Counted from the stretch's first letter, positions 28,255 through 38,852 are shown. The stretch: DNA of 64,000 nucleotides from Helicobacter pylori (GCF_001653475.1 NZ_CP011487.1:1178001-1242000); one strand, 5' to 3'. Notes: generated by a model not told the origin, from the sequence alone. Translations and numbers: made by a program.

Positions 28255-28604
28255 TTTTAGCGAATGGGGAGTTTCCTAAATCTCAAAAATGCTTAGACAT
28301 TTTAAAAAACGCTCCCTTTTTAATCGCATGCGATGGGGCTGTTATGGCATTGCATACACTCAAACTCAAACCCAGCGTTGTTATAGGTGATTTGGATAGC
28401 ATTGATTCGTATTTGAAAGCCTTGTATAACCCTATATGCGTGAGCGAACAAAACAGCAACGATTTATCCAAAGCCTTTTTTTATGCTTTGAATAGGGGCT
28501 GTGATGATTTTATTTTTTTAGGATTGAATGGCAAGCGAGAAGACCACGCTTTAGCGAACACTTTTTTATTGTTGGAATATTTTAAATTTTGCAAAAAAAT
28601 ATGA
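28242..28604 (+). CDS. Thiamine pyrophosphokinase, apparently truncated
   Basis: Would convert thiamine to TPP using ATP. The 120 residues cover the catalytic N-terminal domain: LIACDGAVMALH, the acidic VIGDLDSID (49-54), QNSNDLSKAFFYAL and GLNGKREDHALAN (94-106). The thiamine-binding C-terminal beta domain of this family (normally about 200-220 residues in all) is missing. The frame ends right after an A7 run (28593-28599); shifting there adds only about 10 codons before a stop, so there must be more than one lesion, or a naturally short form. Activity is doubtful. Confidence 0.75.
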   Translation: MQAVILANGEFPKSQKCLDILKNAPFLIACDGAVMALHTLKLKPSVVIGDLDSIDSYLKALYNPICVSEQNSNDLSKAFFYALNRGCDDFIFLGLNGKREDHALANTFLLLEYFKFCKKI

Positions 28605-29126
28605 ATGGGTTTTTGCTAGGCAAGTTTTTTAGGAATTCATCATTTTTTAACGAAAACACTCCAAAGCGAATAAACCAACCAATCGCTCATATCGGCTAAA
28701 ATCCAAAGCGGTTTAGTATAAAGGAATAACCAATATCTCGCATGTCTAAAACACAATCCATCTGATTCAATCTTCAGTAGTTTGGATTTCTTAAAATTAT
28801 CAAACCAATTGGAAATCTCAATAAAAATGCAAGAAATACCGCTCAATTAAAGGGTGGGATAGAAGCCGGTGCGAGTTTTGAATTTATTTTAATTTTTTAA
28901 AAAATGGGGTTTTAGTTACTTTATTTTTGCAGTTTGGAGACTATCGCTTAACTAACGCCAAGCTCTTTTATATTTTGATTACAAAAAACGCTTTTTAGTA
29001 TTTTTTAAATTTTATAATTGCTCAATAAAACAAGACCAAAGCTTTTAAGCGCTTCTTTTAAAAAGATAAAATCAAGGCGGTAATTACCAACCAAGACTAA
29101 AATCTTGGCTAGCAGTCCATCAAATT
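28605..29126. other. Gene-poor region between the thiamine cluster and rplQ
   Basis: About 520 bases between converging units. On the minus strand 28640-28846 is a 68-codon frame of protein-like composition (segments such as NWFDNFKKSKLLKIESDGL and YTKPLWILADMSDWLVYS). It has only a TTG start directly behind a stop, so it looks like a remnant of an unrecognised gene. A hairpin CCAAGA/TCTTGG (29091-29108) lies about 20 bases downstream of rplQ but has a poor T-run. Confidence 0.45.
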
Positions 29127-29477
29127 TCACACAAATTCAATGGTGGCTAGAGTGGAAGCGTCCCCTCTTCTAAAAGTGGTGCGTTGGATCCTGGTGTATC
29201 CGCCATTCCTTTGTGCGTATTTGGGCGCGATTTCGGTTACAAGCTTGTGAGTGGCTTCTTTGTTTTGCAAATAAGCAAAAACATAGCGGTGCGCGTTAAA
29301 ATCGCCCACACGAGCCACTGTCGTTAATTTCTCAATGTAACTGCGCAATTCCTTAGCTTTATAAACCCCTGTCTCAATTTTGTTATGCTCAATCAAAGCG
29401 ATCGCTAAATTCTTTAATAACGCCTTTCTGTGCGAGCTGGTTCTCCCAAGCTTGCGGTATCCGTGTTTGTGTCTCAT
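29127..29477 (-). CDS. rplQ: 50S ribosomal protein L17
   Basis: 116 residues starting [21 protein letters not shown], the family signature (written here only to its first 20 residues' extent: [17 protein letters not shown]). Large-subunit protein near the peptide exit tunnel. Last gene of the alpha part of the ribosomal super-operon; its start touches the rpoA stop by one base. Confidence 0.97.
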   Translation of the reverse strand: MRHKHGYRKLGRTSSHRKALLKNLAIALIEHNKIETGVYKAKELRSYIEKLTTVARVGDFNAHRYVFAYLQNKEATHKLVTEIAPKYAQRNGGYTRIQRTTFRRGDASTLATIEFV

Positions 29478-30511
29478 CAGTCGTTACCTCCTTTATCTTC
29501 TAATTTTTCTAATCTTTTCTTTAAACTCTCTCTTTGTTCAGGGCTTAATTCTGTGCCTACCGGATAGCCCAAATCATTCAATTTTTCAGCGATTTCATCA
29601 TAGGATTTTTTACCCATGTTTTTCACGCCTTTAAGCTCTTCTTCGCTCATCAACACGAGTTCGCCCACATACTTGATGCCGATTTTATCCAAGCAATTAA
29701 AACACCTAGCACTCAAATTCATGCTTTCAATCTTAGCACTCAGATCTTTAGCGTCATCTCTTTGGGCGTAGTCGCCTGAATACTCCGTATTAGCAATGGG
29801 TCTTTCACCAAAAACACCCAATTGCTTGCTCATCACTTTCACCGCTGATAAAAACGCTTTATAGGGGTCAATCTGCCCGTCTGTTTCAATATCAAAAATG
29901 ATTTTTTCATAGTTGGGATCGCCCTCAACCAAAACATTTTCAATCTCATAAACGACATTTTTAATCGGCGTGAAAGAGCCGTCTAGCGGCATGTAGCCCT
30001 CAGGCATCAATTCCCTTGTGTTTTCGCTTGGGACATACCCCATTCCTTTATAGATAATGAGCGAAAAATTCAATTGAGCGTCTTCGTTGATTGTGGCTAG
30101 AGGCATTTCAGGATTGACGATTTCTATATGCTCAGAATTCAAATCCCTAGCCCTAAGCTCCATAGGCCCTTTAAAAGAATAATCCACCACAACCGATTGG
30201 TTTTCTAAAGAGCTATCTTGCCCCACTAACGCTTTGGCTATAAAACGGATATTCTTTAAATTCATGATAAAAAGCGACACATCTTCAGTAACCCCCCTTA
30301 ATGAGTCAAACTCATGATGGACGCCTTCAATCTTTAAACCTATAGGAGCATACCCCACAGAGCTTAAAAGCAAGAGTCTTCTAATAGGGTGAGCGAGCGT
30401 AACAGCGTAACCAAACTCAAATGGAGCCAGAGAAATCTTAACCCGATTACCCTCTTTCTCTAGCACCTTAATTTCTGATGGGATCAAAGGTGCTGTTTTG
30501 ATAACTTTCAT
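29477..30511 (-). CDS. rpoA: RNA polymerase alpha subunit
   Basis: 344 residues. N-terminal dimerisation domain with the hallmark [19 protein letters not shown] near residue 35. The C-terminal DNA-binding domain has [20 protein letters not shown] and [16 protein letters not shown]. The C-terminal segment after the helix-hairpin-helix is a charged tail. Lies between rpsD and rplQ as in most bacteria, 11 bases downstream of rpsD. Confidence 0.97.
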   Translation of the reverse strand: MKVIKTAPLIPSEIKVLEKEGNRVKISLAPFEFGYAVTLAHPIRRLLLLSSVGYAPIGLKIEGVHHEFDSLRGVTEDVSLFIMNLKNIRFIAKALVGQDSSLENQSVVVDYSFKGPMELRARDLNSEHIEIVNPEMPLATINEDAQLNFSLIIYKGMGYVPSENTRELMPEGYMPLDGSFTPIKNVVYEIENVLVEGDPNYEKIIFDIETDGQIDPYKAFLSAVKVMSKQLGVFGERPIANTEYSGDYAQRDDAKDLSAKIESMNLSARCFNCLDKIGIKYVGELVLMSEEELKGVKNMGKKSYDEIAEKLNDLGYPVGTELSPEQRESLKKRLEKLEDKGGND

Positions 30512-30522
30512 GCTCTAACCCC

Positions 30523-31149
30523 TTACTTAGAATACAATTCTACAATGAGTCTTTCTTCAATAGGGATAACCACTTCTTCTCTTTCAGGGTAGCGGGTGAA
30601 GATTCCATATTTTTTATCTTTTTCCACATCAATCCATGGCACAATCCCTGTTTGAGCTGTCAATTCCATCGCACGCACCACTTGAGGGTTGCTCTTGGTT
30701 TTTTCTTTGATCTCAATTTTTTGCCCTGAACGCACGAAATAAGAGGGAATATCCAAACGCTTACCATCCACAAGCACATGCCCATGCGTTACTAATTGCC
30801 TAGCAGAGCTTCTAGTGGTCGCAAACCCCATGCGATAAACGACATTGTCCAATCTTCTTTCAATCAAGCGGATAAGGTTTTCACCCGTATTGCCGTCCAA
30901 GCGATTGGCTTCCACAAAAATACTCCTGAATTGCTTTTCAGAAATGCCATACATCATTTTAGCTTTTTGCTTTTCTTTCAATTGCAACCCGTAATCAGAA
31001 GTCTTAGCACGCCTTTGCCCATGCTGGCCTGGCCCATAAGCCCTTTTATCTAGTGCACTCTTCCCACTCAATCGCCTTTCACCTTTTAAGGCTAAAGAAA
31101 CCCCAAAACGCCTTTCTAGTCTTTCTACTGCGTCTCTATACCTTGCCAT
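30523..31149 (-). CDS. rpsD: 30S ribosomal protein S4
   Basis: 208 residues; primary 16S rRNA binding protein and, in many bacteria, translational repressor of its operon. S4-domain sequence [20 protein letters not shown] and [20 protein letters not shown]. The zinc-type N-terminal cysteines found in some S4 proteins are absent. GGAGG ribosome site. Confidence 0.97.
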   Translation of the reverse strand: MARYRDAVERLERRFGVSLALKGERRLSGKSALDKRAYGPGQHGQRRAKTSDYGLQLKEKQKAKMMYGISEKQFRSIFVEANRLDGNTGENLIRLIERRLDNVVYRMGFATTRSSARQLVTHGHVLVDGKRLDIPSYFVRSGQKIEIKEKTKSNPQVVRAMELTAQTGIVPWIDVEKDKKYGIFTRYPEREEVVIPIEERLIVELYSK

Positions 31150-31158
31150 AAAGCCTCC

Positions 31159-31554
31159 TTACACTCTTCTTCTTTTAGGGGGTCTGCAACCATTGTGAGG
31201 GAGCGGGGTGATGTCTTTAATCCAAAGCACTTTAACGCCCTCTGTCGCGCCCACGCTCTTAATAGCGGTCTCACGCCCACTACCTGGTCCTTGAACCTTA
31301 ATGCCCACTTCTTTAACGCCATGCTCTTTAGCCTTGCTTAGAGCGCTTTCTACAGCTTGTTGGGCCGCATAAGGGGTGGATTTTTTAGAGCCTTTAAACC
31401 CTAAACCGCCCGCCGTGCTCCAGCAAATCACATTACCCATTTCATCAGTGATAGTGATGTTGGTATTATTAAAGGTCGCTGAAATATAAACAACCCCTCT
31501 AGCGATATTCTTTTTGACTACTTTCTTTTTAGCCGCTACATTTCTCTTAGCCAT
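31159..31554 (-). CDS. rpsK: 30S ribosomal protein S11
   Basis: 131 residues with the signature [33 protein letters not shown] and the invariant C-terminus [17 protein letters not shown] sequence ([15 protein letters not shown]). Binds the platform of the small subunit. GGAGATGATGATTT leader after rpsM. Confidence 0.97.
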   Translation of the reverse strand: MAKRNVAAKKKVVKKNIARGVVYISATFNNTNITITDEMGNVICWSTAGGLGFKGSKKSTPYAAQQAVESALSKAKEHGVKEVGIKVQGPGSGRETAIKSVGATEGVKVLWIKDITPLPHNGCRPPKRRRV

Positions 31555-31576
31555 TAAATCATCATCTCCTTATTTG

Positions 31577-31939
31577 CTACTTGCTACCCACGGTTTTTTT
31601 CTTACCCTTACGAGTCCTAGCGTTATTTTTAGTGGTTTGGCCTCTCACAGGAAGACCCTTACGATGCCTAATCCCACGATAATTCCCTAAGTCCATTAAA
31701 GATTTAATATCCATTTGAACTTTTTTACGCAAATCGCCCTCTACCAGGTAGCTTTGTTGGATTTTTTTAGCGATACTAGACACTTCATCTTCGCTCAATT
31801 CATGCACGCGCTTGTCAAAAGAAATGCCTACTGCTTCTAAAATCTCTCTGGAACTCTTAAGCCCAATCCCATAAATATAAGTAAGGGCATACTCTACTCT
31901 CTTCTTTTTTGGTAAATCTACACCAGCAATCCTTGCCAT
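31577..31939 (-). CDS. rpsM: 30S ribosomal protein S13
   Basis: 120 residues beginning [19 protein letters not shown], with helix-hairpin-helix [14 protein letters not shown] and the C-terminal [19 protein letters not shown] signature. Sits at the head of the small subunit, contacting tRNA and the large subunit. Directly follows rpmJ. Confidence 0.97.
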   Translation of the reverse strand: MARIAGVDLPKKKRVEYALTYIYGIGLKSSREILEAVGISFDKRVHELSEDEVSSIAKKIQQSYLVEGDLRKKVQMDIKSLMDLGNYRGIRHRKGLPVRGQTTKNNARTRKGKKKTVGSK

Positions 31940-31942
31940 GCT

Positions 31943-32056
31943 TTATCCTTGTCTTTGTTTGTGTTTAGGGGTAGTGCAGATCACTCTAATAACGCCCCTT
32001 CTTTTAATAATTTTGCACTTATCGCACATCTTTTTCACTGATGGCCTGACTTTCAT
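31943..32056 (-). CDS. rpmJ: 50S ribosomal protein L36
   Basis: 37 codons, beginning [20 protein letters not shown] and ending KHKQRQG. It is the zinc-binding form, with C11, C14, C27 and H32 available as ligands. A GGAGAAA ribosome site precedes the ATG at 32056. It stands between infA and rpsM with 3 bases to the rpsM start. Confidence 0.95.
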   Translation of the reverse strand: MKVRPSVKKMCDKCKIIKRRGVIRVICTTPKHKQRQG

Positions 32057-32134
32057 GATTTTTCTCCTTTGAAAAAATTAGGCACTACTAAAAACTTTTA
32101 TACTAACATATTTTCATTGAAATAACCCTTAAAT

Positions 32135-32353
32135 TCATTTATATCTAAAAGTTATCCGACCCTTGTCTAAGCTATAGGGTGTAAGCTCTAGCTTGACCCT
32201 ATCGCCTAAAGCAATCCTAATATAGTGCATGCGCATCTTTCCAGAAATACGGCACAACACCACATGCTTATTGTCTAATTCCACCTTAAAAGTAGCGTTA
32301 GGCAACGCCTCAATCACTTTCCCATCCACTTCTATAACATCATCTCTTGCCAT
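32135..32353 (-). CDS. infA: Translation initiation factor IF-1
   Basis: 72 residues, a single OB fold with [19 protein letters not shown] and [20 protein letters not shown]. Occupies the A site during initiation. Its start overlaps the map stop by one base. About 78 bases of AT-rich sequence separate it from rpmJ, which could hold an internal promoter. Confidence 0.97.
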   Translation of the reverse strand: MARDDVIEVDGKVIEALPNATFKVELDNKHVVLCRISGKMRMHYIRIALGDRVKLELTPYSLDKGRITFRYK

Positions 32354-33114
32354 TAATGCTCCGTAAGAATCACTGCCTTATTACCAATTATGGCGATAGT
32401 ATGCTCATGGTGGCTTGTGTTAAGCCCGTCCACTGAAACCACGCTCCACTTATCCGCTAGTATTTTAGGCTCGCCCTGTTTTTGACACACCATAGGCTCT
32501 AAGCAAAATACCATGCCCTCTTTGATTTTAGGACCGCTATTAGGTTTGACGCCTTTTTCTAGGTAGTTAGGGATTTCTGGCTCTTCATGGGGTTTTTTAC
32601 CAATGCCATGCCCGCAAAATCCCTTTAAAGGCACAAAGCCCCTTTCCACAATAGCACCCTCTAAAATCTGACTCAACTCCTTAAAATGCATGCCCACTTT
32701 AATTGAACTAATGGCATGCATCAAACTCTCTTTAGAGCAAGCGAGCAATTTTTCATCTTGTAGGCTTATCGTGCCTATAGGAAGCGTGAGAGCTGAATCG
32801 CCATAATAGCCATCCACCTCCACCCCCAAATCCAAGCCTATAATATCCCCTTCTTGTAAAATATAATCCGTAGGAATGCCATGAATAACCACTTCATTTA
32901 AGGACATGCACACAGAGTTGGGGAATCCATACAACCCCTTAAAAGCAGGTCTGGCATGAGAGGATTTGATAAAATCTTCAGCCATTTTATCCAGCTCTAA
33001 AAGTGAAACCCCAGGCCTTACTTCTCGCTCTAAAAGGGCTAACGCTTGAGCGGTTAATTCCCCGGCTTTTCTTAGAGCTTTGATTTCTTTTGGGCTTTTA
33101 ATAGAGATTGCCAT
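32353..33114 (-). CDS. map: Methionine aminopeptidase, type I
   Basis: Removes the initiator methionine co-translationally. 253 residues. The metal ligands are in [14 protein letters not shown] (two Asp), [13 protein letters not shown] (His), the MVFCLEPMV glutamate and the [14 protein letters not shown] SHHEHTIAI motif. Type I because there is no insertion domain. One-base overlaps with secY and infA. Confidence 0.96.
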   Translation of the reverse strand: MAISIKSPKEIKALRKAGELTAQALALLEREVRPGVSLLELDKMAEDFIKSSHARPAFKGLYGFPNSVCMSLNEVVIHGIPTDYILQEGDIIGLDLGVEVDGYYGDSALTLPIGTISLQDEKLLACSKESLMHAISSIKVGMHFKELSQILEGAIVERGFVPLKGFCGHGIGKKPHEEPEIPNYLEKGVKPNSGPKIKEGMVFCLEPMVCQKQGEPKILADKWSVVSVDGLNTSHHEHTIAIIGNKAVILTEH

Positions 33115-34376
33115 TAAAAGCCTACCGCACTTAAAGTTTTATACTTGCTCATATAAATTTGCGCTTCAATCTTTTTCATGGTATCAATAGCGACTTGAAC
33201 CACAATCAGCACCGCCGTGCCTCCAAAGTAAAAAGGCACGCCCATAGCCTTAACCAAAATCCAAGGCACGGTAGAAATGAGTGCTAAATACAATGAACCC
33301 CACAAAGTGAGCTTGCTCGCTACAGAATTTAAAAACGATGAAGTCCCCTCTCCAGGCCTAAGCCCTGGAATATACCCGCCATTACGCCTTAAATTATCCG
33401 CAATATCCTTAGAATTGAACACGATAGAGGAATAAAAGTAAGCAAAAAAGATAATGAGTAGGAACATCAAAATATTATACGCATACCCTTGCGGGCTTAA
33501 AAAATCCGCAATCGCTTGCAAGGTTTTGTTGCTTGTGGCTTGCTGTAAAATCGTAGAAGGAAACACGAGCAAAGCTGAAGCGAAAATAGGGGGGATCACC
33601 CCACTTAAATTCAACTTAATAGGAATGTAATTCATGATGCGCTTGTTCTGGTTTTGCATCACCACTTTACGCGCGTAAGAAATAGGGATCCTGCGCTCAG
33701 CCAATTCCACATAGATAATCGCAAAAATAGTCGCTAGAACAATCAGCACAATACCAATGAGCATTAAGATATTGATCACACCCGTATTGACCAAGTTGAA
33801 TGTGCCTGAAATAGCCGATGGGATCCCTGAAACAATCCCGGCAAAAATAATGAGACTGATCCCATTCCCCACGCCTCTTTGCGTGATTTGCTCCCCTATC
33901 CACATGAGCAGCATCGTCCCTGTAAGCATGGAAAACGCTGAAACGATCATAAAGACTTGCATATCAATCATGATCGCTCCATTAGCTCCTCCGCTAATGC
34001 TCCTTAACCCCACTGAAACGCTCACCGCTTGGATTAGAGTGATTAAAATAGTCAAATAGCGCACAATTTGCATGTATTTTTGCATGCCGTCTCGCTCTTT
34101 TTTCATTTTAGCCAGGTTGGGGAAAGTCGCGCTCAAAAGCTCCATGATAATTGAAGAAGTGATATAGGGCATGATACCCAAAGAGATGATGCTCAAGCGA
34201 GAAACCGCATTCCCGCTAAACATGTTAAACAACCCTAAAGCGTTGTTGGAATTGCTGTCAAAAAAAGCCTTGATCGCTGCTAAATCTACGCCAGGAATGG
34301 GGATATAAGCTAAGACTCTGTAGAGAAATAAAAAACCCAAAGTGATGAGTATCTTACTAGCAATAGCTTTATTCAT
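33114..34376 (-). CDS. secY: Preprotein translocase subunit SecY
   Basis: Channel subunit of the Sec translocon, 420 residues with ten membrane helices. Signatures: YRVLAYIPIPGVD near the N-terminus, GIMPYITSSIIMELL, MWIGEQITQRGVGNGISLII, RRIPISYARKV and RRNGGYIPGLRPGEGT. Encoded in the spc operon between rplO and map. Confidence 0.97.
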   Translation of the reverse strand: MNKAIASKILITLGFLFLYRVLAYIPIPGVDLAAIKAFFDSNSNNALGLFNMFSGNAVSRLSIISLGIMPYITSSIIMELLSATFPNLAKMKKERDGMQKYMQIVRYLTILITLIQAVSVSVGLRSISGGANGAIMIDMQVFMIVSAFSMLTGTMLLMWIGEQITQRGVGNGISLIIFAGIVSGIPSAISGTFNLVNTGVINILMLIGIVLIVLATIFAIIYVELAERRIPISYARKVVMQNQNKRIMNYIPIKLNLSGVIPPIFASALLVFPSTILQQATSNKTLQAIADFLSPQGYAYNILMFLLIIFFAYFYSSIVFNSKDIADNLRRNGGYIPGLRPGEGTSSFLNSVASKLTLWGSLYLALISTVPWILVKAMGVPFYFGGTAVLIVVQVAIDTMKKIEAQIYMSKYKTLSAVGF

Positions 34377-34418
34377 ATTAACTTATTCCTCTCCAATCAA
34401 GCTGATACAATAAGGGCA

Positions 34419-34820
34419 TTACTTCTGCCCGCTCGTTTTGATTCTCTCATCTTTAATTTTAGAAGCCAAGTTTTTAGCGTCTTTACCAATCAATTTCACG
34501 CCTTCAATATAAAGGGGGAAATGGTGCAAAGCACGCAAGCTTGAAAAAGTGATTTCTTCTAAATCCTTAATCGCTTCATTCTTTTCTACATTGATAGAAT
34601 AGATATGAGAATCTTTAGTCCTAAAACCTATTTTAGGCAAACGGCGTTGTAAAGGTTGCTGACCCCCTTCAAAGCCTCTTTTAGCCTTATAGCCTGTCCT
34701 TGCAGTTTGGCCTTTACCGCCTCTTGTGGCAGTCTTTCCCATCCCGCTTCCTTGACCACGGCCCACTCGTTTGATTCTTTTAACGCTACCTTTAGCCGGT
34801 TTTAAATTTTCTAATCCCAT
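34419..34820 (-). CDS. rplO: 50S ribosomal protein L15
   Basis: 133 residues if started at the third of three consecutive ATG codons, which has the best distance from the AAAAGGA ribosome site; the frame itself opens at 34826. Signature [39 protein letters not shown] and [11 protein letters not shown]. Gap of 42 bases to secY. Confidence 0.95.
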   Translation of the reverse strand: MGLENLKPAKGSVKRIKRVGRGQGSGMGKTATRGGKGQTARTGYKAKRGFEGGQQPLQRRLPKIGFRTKDSHIYSINVEKNEAIKDLEEITFSSLRALHHFPLYIEGVKLIGKDAKNLASKIKDERIKTSGQK

Positions 34821-34837
34821 CATCATATCCTTTTTAA

Positions 34838-35281
34838 CTACGCCTTGATTTTCGCTAAAGCGTCAAAAGTCGCACGCACCACATTATAGGGGTTGTTGGA
34901 GCCTAAAGATTTGGTTAGAATATCCTTAATGCCTGCTAATTCCACGATAGGGCGCGTTGAACCCCCAGCAATCACTCCCGTTCCCTCACTGGCCGGTTTG
35001 AGTAAAATACGGCTTGCGTTATATTTATGCTCAATGTCATGAGCGATAGTCGTGCCTTTAATGGTTACATGAATCAGGTTTTTAAACGCATCATCTACCG
35101 CTTTTTTAATCGCATCAGGAACTTCTTTAGCCTTGCCTAAACCAAAGCCTACAAGCCCGTTTTTATTGCCCACAACCACTAAAGCGTTAAAACGAAACCG
35201 CCTACCGCCCTTAACCACTTTGGTTACACGACCAATATTCACAACGACTTCTTGAAACTCTTCCCTGTTAATCTCTTCCAT
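34838..35281 (-). CDS. rpsE: 30S ribosomal protein S5
   Basis: 147 residues from the ATG at 35281, which follows an AAGGAAAGG ribosome site; the frame is open to 35299. Double-stranded-RNA-binding fold with [20 protein letters not shown] and [14 protein letters not shown], and the S5 signature in its second half ([12 protein letters not shown]). Takes part in decoding fidelity. Confidence 0.95.
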
Positions 35282-35295
35282 ACCTTTCCTTTCTG

Positions 35296-35652
35296 TCATA
35301 GAGCGATCCCATTCTCTCTCAAGCTTTCAGCAAACACTGCCACCACGCCATGATAGAGGTAACCATTCCTGTCATAAACCGCTCGCTCAATCCCTGCTTT
35401 TTTCAATTCTTCAGCAAAGAGAGCGCCTAATTTTTTAGCGTCTTCTTGCGTGTTTTTAAAGCCCATCTTCCTGCCGTCAATATGCGTTATGGTGCTTTGT
35501 TTAACATCATCAATCGCTTGCGCATAGAAATAGCGGTTGGAGCGGAAAACGCTCACCCTAGGCCTTAACGCATCGCCCAAGAGTTTGCTTTTAATCCTTA
35601 ATTTCCTGCGATCTCTTAAGGCTTTCTTTTTATACAATGCTTTTGCGTTCAT
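35296..35652 (-). CDS. rplR: 50S ribosomal protein L18
   Basis: 118 residues from the ATG at 35652; a GTG one codon earlier is too close to the AAGGTGA ribosome site. 5S rRNA-binding protein with [36 protein letters not shown] and [25 protein letters not shown] C-terminus. The 3' end overlaps the upstream reading frame of rpsE. Confidence 0.95.
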
Positions 35653-35665
35653 CACTTCACCTTAT

Positions 35666-36202
35666 TTATTTTTTAGCTGTTTTACCAGCTTTTCTAATAA
35701 TGACTTCATCGCTGTATTTCACGCCCTTGCCCTTGTATGGCTCTGGGGGTCTGAAGCTCCTGATTTCAGCGGCGACTTGCCCTACTTTTTGCTTATCGCT
35801 TCCCTTGATAGTGATCGTGTTTTTTTCCACCACCATTTCAATCCCCGCTGGAATAGGGTATTTCACCGGGTGGCTAAAACCCAAACTCAAATCCAAAGTT
35901 TTATTGCCCAAAGCCACCTTATAGCCCACGCCATTGACTTCTAAAGTCTTAGCAAAACCGGTGCTTAAGCCTATTACAATGTTGTTAGCTAACGCCCCAT
36001 AAGTCCCCCAATAAGCCCTAGACTGCGCGTCTTCGCCCACAGGCTGGAAGCTCAATTGGTTGTTTTCAAGCGTGATTTTCACTCGGTTGTGAGTTTCTAA
36101 CTCATGCTTTTCTTTGCTGTTTTTAAAAAGAAGCTTGCTCCCTTCAACGCTCGCTTGCACAGAGCTTGGAATTTCAATGATTCTTTTCCCAATTCTTGAC
36201 AT
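35666..36202 (-). CDS. rplF: 50S ribosomal protein L6
   Basis: 178 residues starting [15 protein letters not shown]; the open frame extends to 36247 but an AAAGGA ribosome site marks 36202. Signature [30 protein letters not shown] and the C-terminal [16 protein letters not shown]. Confidence 0.96.
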   Translation of the reverse strand: MSRIGKRIIEIPSSVQASVEGSKLLFKNSKEKHELETHNRVKITLENNQLSFQPVGEDAQSRAYWGTYGALANNIVIGLSTGFAKTLEVNGVGYKVALGNKTLDLSLGFSHPVKYPIPAGIEMVVEKNTITIKGSDKQKVGQVAAEIRSFRPPEPYKGKGVKYSDEVIIRKAGKTAKK

Positions 36203-36212
36203 TTTCAATCCT

Positions 36213-36608
36213 TTACCAAATGCTGCAAAGCACTTCGCCACCGACATTTTGTCTGTAAGCTTCTTCGTTGGTGATCACCCCTTTAGAAGTGCTTACCACA
36301 ATCACGCCATAGCCATTTTTAAAGCGCTTCAACTCGTTTTTTTGCTTATACACACGACGACCAGGCTTGCTTAAGCGCTTCACTTCGCTGATTTTTGAAT
36401 GCCCTTTTTCATCATAAGCCAATTGCACATAAACCGATTGTTTCTTGTCTTTATCTTTGACATTGAAATCTTTAATGAAACCTTTTTCTTTAAAAATCTC
36501 TAAAATAGAAACCACGATCTTTGCATAATAAAGCTGTGTGAATTCTAATCGGCGCATAGAAGCGTTTCTCAAACGAGTTAATGAATCCGCAATTATATCA
36601 TTTACCAT
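36213..36608 (-). CDS. rpsH: 30S ribosomal protein S8
   Basis: 131 residues with [20 protein letters not shown] and the C-terminal [19 protein letters not shown] signature. Binds the central domain of 16S rRNA and in E. coli represses the spc operon; this role is not visible here. Confidence 0.96.
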   Translation of the reverse strand: MVNDIIADSLTRLRNASMRRLEFTQLYYAKIVVSILEIFKEKGFIKDFNVKDKDKKQSVYVQLAYDEKGHSKISEVKRLSKPGRRVYKQKNELKRFKNGYGVIVVSTSKGVITNEEAYRQNVGGEVLCSIW

Positions 36609-36617
36609 ATCTTATCC

Positions 36618-36803
36618 TTACCAACTAGCTTTTCTCAAGCCTGGGATGAGTCCCTCACTGCCCATTTTTCTTAGGCACACCCTACAAAGTCCAAAATCCC
36701 TATAAACCGAATGAGGTCTCCCGCAAATGCGGCATCTAGTATAGGCTCTTACTTGGAATTTTGGTTTCCTTTGAGCCTTTGCTATCATTGATTTTTTAGC
36801 CAT
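36618..36803 (-). CDS. rpsN: 30S ribosomal protein S14, zinc-binding type
   Basis: 61 residues, the short type Z form, with zinc ligands in [20 protein letters not shown] (CxxC...CxxC). The longer zinc-free paralogue is not in this window. It lies between rplE and rpsH with 9-base gaps. Confidence 0.96.
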   Translation of the reverse strand: MAKKSMIAKAQRKPKFQVRAYTRCRICGRPHSVYRDFGLCRVCLRKMGSEGLIPGLRKASW

Positions 36804-36812
36804 ATTAACCCC

Positions 36813-37358
36813 TTATCTCACTTTTGCAAAAGGCAATCCAAGCAATTCTAACAACTTGAACGCTTCTTTATCGTTGTCTGTAGAAGTTACCATAGTGATG
36901 TTCATGCCATGACTTACCATAACATCATCATAAACCACTTCCGGGAAAATCAACTGTTCATTGATTCCGAAGGTGTAATTCCCGCGCCCGTCAAAACCAT
37001 TCCGTGAAATCCCTCTAAAGTCTTTCACTCTGGGTAGTGAAATCACAATCAGCTTTTCTAAGAAATTATACATGCGTTTATTCCTTAAGGTAACTTTCGC
37101 CCCTACCGCCATGCCTTCTCTAATCTTAAAGCCTGCAACGGATTTTTTCGCTTTAGTGATAACCGCTTTTTGCCCTGCAATCAAAGAAATCGTTTGCGCG
37201 ATATTTTGCATGATTTTCATGTCTTTTGCATGAGCCCCAGCGCCCACGCTGATAACGATTTTTTCTAGCTTCGGTAAAAGCATGGGGTTTTTGATGTCTA
37301 ATTCTTGAGCGAGTTTTACTCTCACTTCATTTTGATAAAATTGTTTCAAACCAAACAT
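36813..37358 (-). CDS. rplE: 50S ribosomal protein L5
   Basis: 181 residues; 5S rRNA-binding protein at the central protuberance. Signature [30 protein letters not shown] and the [16 protein letters not shown] region. Confidence 0.96.
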   Translation of the reverse strand: MFGLKQFYQNEVRVKLAQELDIKNPMLLPKLEKIVISVGAGAHAKDMKIMQNIAQTISLIAGQKAVITKAKKSVAGFKIREGMAVGAKVTLRNKRMYNFLEKLIVISLPRVKDFRGISRNGFDGRGNYTFGINEQLIFPEVVYDDVMVSHGMNITMVTSTDNDKEAFKLLELLGLPFAKVR

Positions 37359-37371
37359 GTATCCAAACTCC

Positions 37372-37593
37372 TTAGGCTTTCTTTACATTGGAAATGTGCA
37401 TGGGCTTTTCTTTATGGATAAAGCCCCCTTTAGGGTTATCATCAGTAGGTTTAATCGCTTTTTTCACCACTTTACACCCTTCAACAACCACTTGAGAAGT
37501 CTTAGGCAACACCGCTAAAACCTTAGCAACCTTACCCTTATCGTCTCCTGCAATGACTTTCACCATGTCATTTTTTTTGATTTCGCTTTTCAT
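37372..37593 (-). CDS. rplX: 50S ribosomal protein L24
   Basis: 73 residues with a KOW motif, [20 protein letters not shown]. It is shorter than the E. coli protein (about 104). Assembly-initiating protein of the large subunit. One-base overlap with rplN. Confidence 0.95.
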   Translation of the reverse strand: MKSEIKKNDMVKVIAGDDKGKVAKVLAVLPKTSQVVVEGCKVVKKAIKPTDDNPKGGFIHKEKPMHISNVKKA

Positions 37594-37961
37594 TATACAA
37601 CCTCCGGCGCTAGAGAAATAATTTTCATGAAATTAGCGTAACGCACTTCTCGGCTCACTGGCCCAAAAATCCTTGTGCCAACAGGATCTTTTTTAGCGTC
37701 CAAAATCACTGCTGCATTGTCATCAAAACGCACCAAAGAACCATTTTTCCTTTGGATTTCTTTTTTCGTTCTCACCACAACGGCTTTGACCACTTGACCG
37801 CGCTTCACCTTACCATTAGGGATAGCTTTTTTCACGGAAGCCACGATCACGCTACCCACGCTCGCATAGCGTTTATGACTGCCTCCTAACACCTTAATGC
37901 ACATGATTTCTTTAGCGCCACTATTGTCAGCGACATTCAATCTTGTAAAACTCTGTATCAT
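37593..37961 (-). CDS. rplN: 50S ribosomal protein L14
   Basis: 122 residues, [19 protein letters not shown] at the start and [20 protein letters not shown] signature. Contacts 23S rRNA and the L19 bridge. First gene of the spc segment in the usual order. Confidence 0.97.
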   Translation of the reverse strand: MIQSFTRLNVADNSGAKEIMCIKVLGGSHKRYASVGSVIVASVKKAIPNGKVKRGQVVKAVVVRTKKEIQRKNGSLVRFDDNAAVILDAKKDPVGTRIFGPVSREVRYANFMKIISLAPEVV

Positions 37962-37963
37962 GC

Positions 37964-38224
37964 TTATACTCCCACTACTAAAATTTCTTTAAGCGTGAAA
38001 GACTTGGTTTTAGAAAGCGGTCTGCATTCAATCGCGCTCACAAAATCCCCTACTTTCACCTGATTGTTTTCATCATGGATGGTGTATTTTTTGAATTTTT
38101 TAACAATCTTGCGGTATTTTTCATGCACCACTTTTCTTTCCACAAGAATCACAGCACTTTTTTCAGCAAACTTGCTGATAACCCTGCCTTGCACCAGCCT
38201 TTTATGCGGCTCTTTCGTATTCAT
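37964..38224 (-). CDS. rpsQ: 30S ribosomal protein S17
   Basis: 86 residues, an OB fold with [20 protein letters not shown] and the signature [19 protein letters not shown]. Binds the 5' domain of 16S rRNA. Confidence 0.96.
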   Translation of the reverse strand: MNTKEPHKRLVQGRVISKFAEKSAVILVERKVVHEKYRKIVKKFKKYTIHDENNQVKVGDFVSAIECRPLSKTKSFTLKEILVVGV

Positions 38225-38237
38225 TGCTTACCCTTTT

Positions 38238-38438
38238 TTACTTAACGCTAGAAGAATAATACGCATTAATGGCCGTGTTAATGCGAGCGATATTTCTTCT
38301 GGCTTTCTTAATCTCGTTAGGATTACTCAATTGCATAGCCTTTAACTTAACGCGCAACTCAAAAAGCTCCGCTTTTTTAGCATGCAACAACTCTTCTAAT
38401 TCCTTGATACTTTTATCTTTCAATTCAGTATATTTCAT
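38238..38438 (-). CDS. rpmC: 50S ribosomal protein L29
   Basis: 66 residues from [18 protein letters not shown]; the frame opens four codons earlier, inside rplP. Helical hairpin with the signature [19 protein letters not shown]. Located near the exit tunnel. Overlaps the rplP end by 14 bases. Confidence 0.93.
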   Translation of the reverse strand: MKYTELKDKSIKELEELLHAKKAELFELRVKLKAMQLSNPNEIKKARRNIARINTAINAYYSSSVK

Positions 38439-38850
38439 TTTCGCTCTCACAAGTTACAATTTTGGTTTTAAAAGGAAGTTTGCTCTGAGCTAATGCTAAA
38501 GCTTCTCTCGCTAGTCCTTCTTCAATGCCTAGCATTTCATAAACGATTCTGCCCGGCTTGATATTCATCACCCATTTTTCCACAGAGCCTTTACCTTTAC
38601 CCATCCTGGTTTCTAAAGGTTTAGCGGTCAAAGGCTTATCAGGAAACACTCTAATCCACACCTTACCCGCTCTTTTAATGTGTCTTGTCATGGCCACCCT
38701 TGCGGATTCAATCTGGCGTGAATCAATCCTCCCATGCTCTATGGCTTTAATCGCAATATCCCCAAACGCAATAGAGTTACCACGATGGGCTTTCCCACGA
38801 TTGCGCCCTTTCATTTGCTTTCTGTATTTTGTTCTTTTTGGCATTAACAT
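38425..38850 (-). CDS. rplP: 50S ribosomal protein L16
   Basis: 141 residues, starting [19 protein letters not shown], with the first ATG at good distance from GGGAGG. Signatures RITRHIKR-like ([20 protein letters not shown]) and [13 protein letters not shown]. Needed for tRNA positioning at the A site. Confidence 0.96.
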   Translation of the reverse strand: MLMPKRTKYRKQMKGRNRGKAHRGNSIAFGDIAIKAIEHGRIDSRQIESARVAMTRHIKRAGKVWIRVFPDKPLTAKPLETRMGKGKGSVEKWVMNIKPGRIVYEMLGIEEGLAREALALAQSKLPFKTKIVTCESENEIY

Positions 38851-38852
38851 GA

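Noticed and set aside
33757..34059. 100-codon frame on the + strand opposite secY
   Set aside because: Lies entirely within the strongly conserved secY coding sequence and has no ribosome site.
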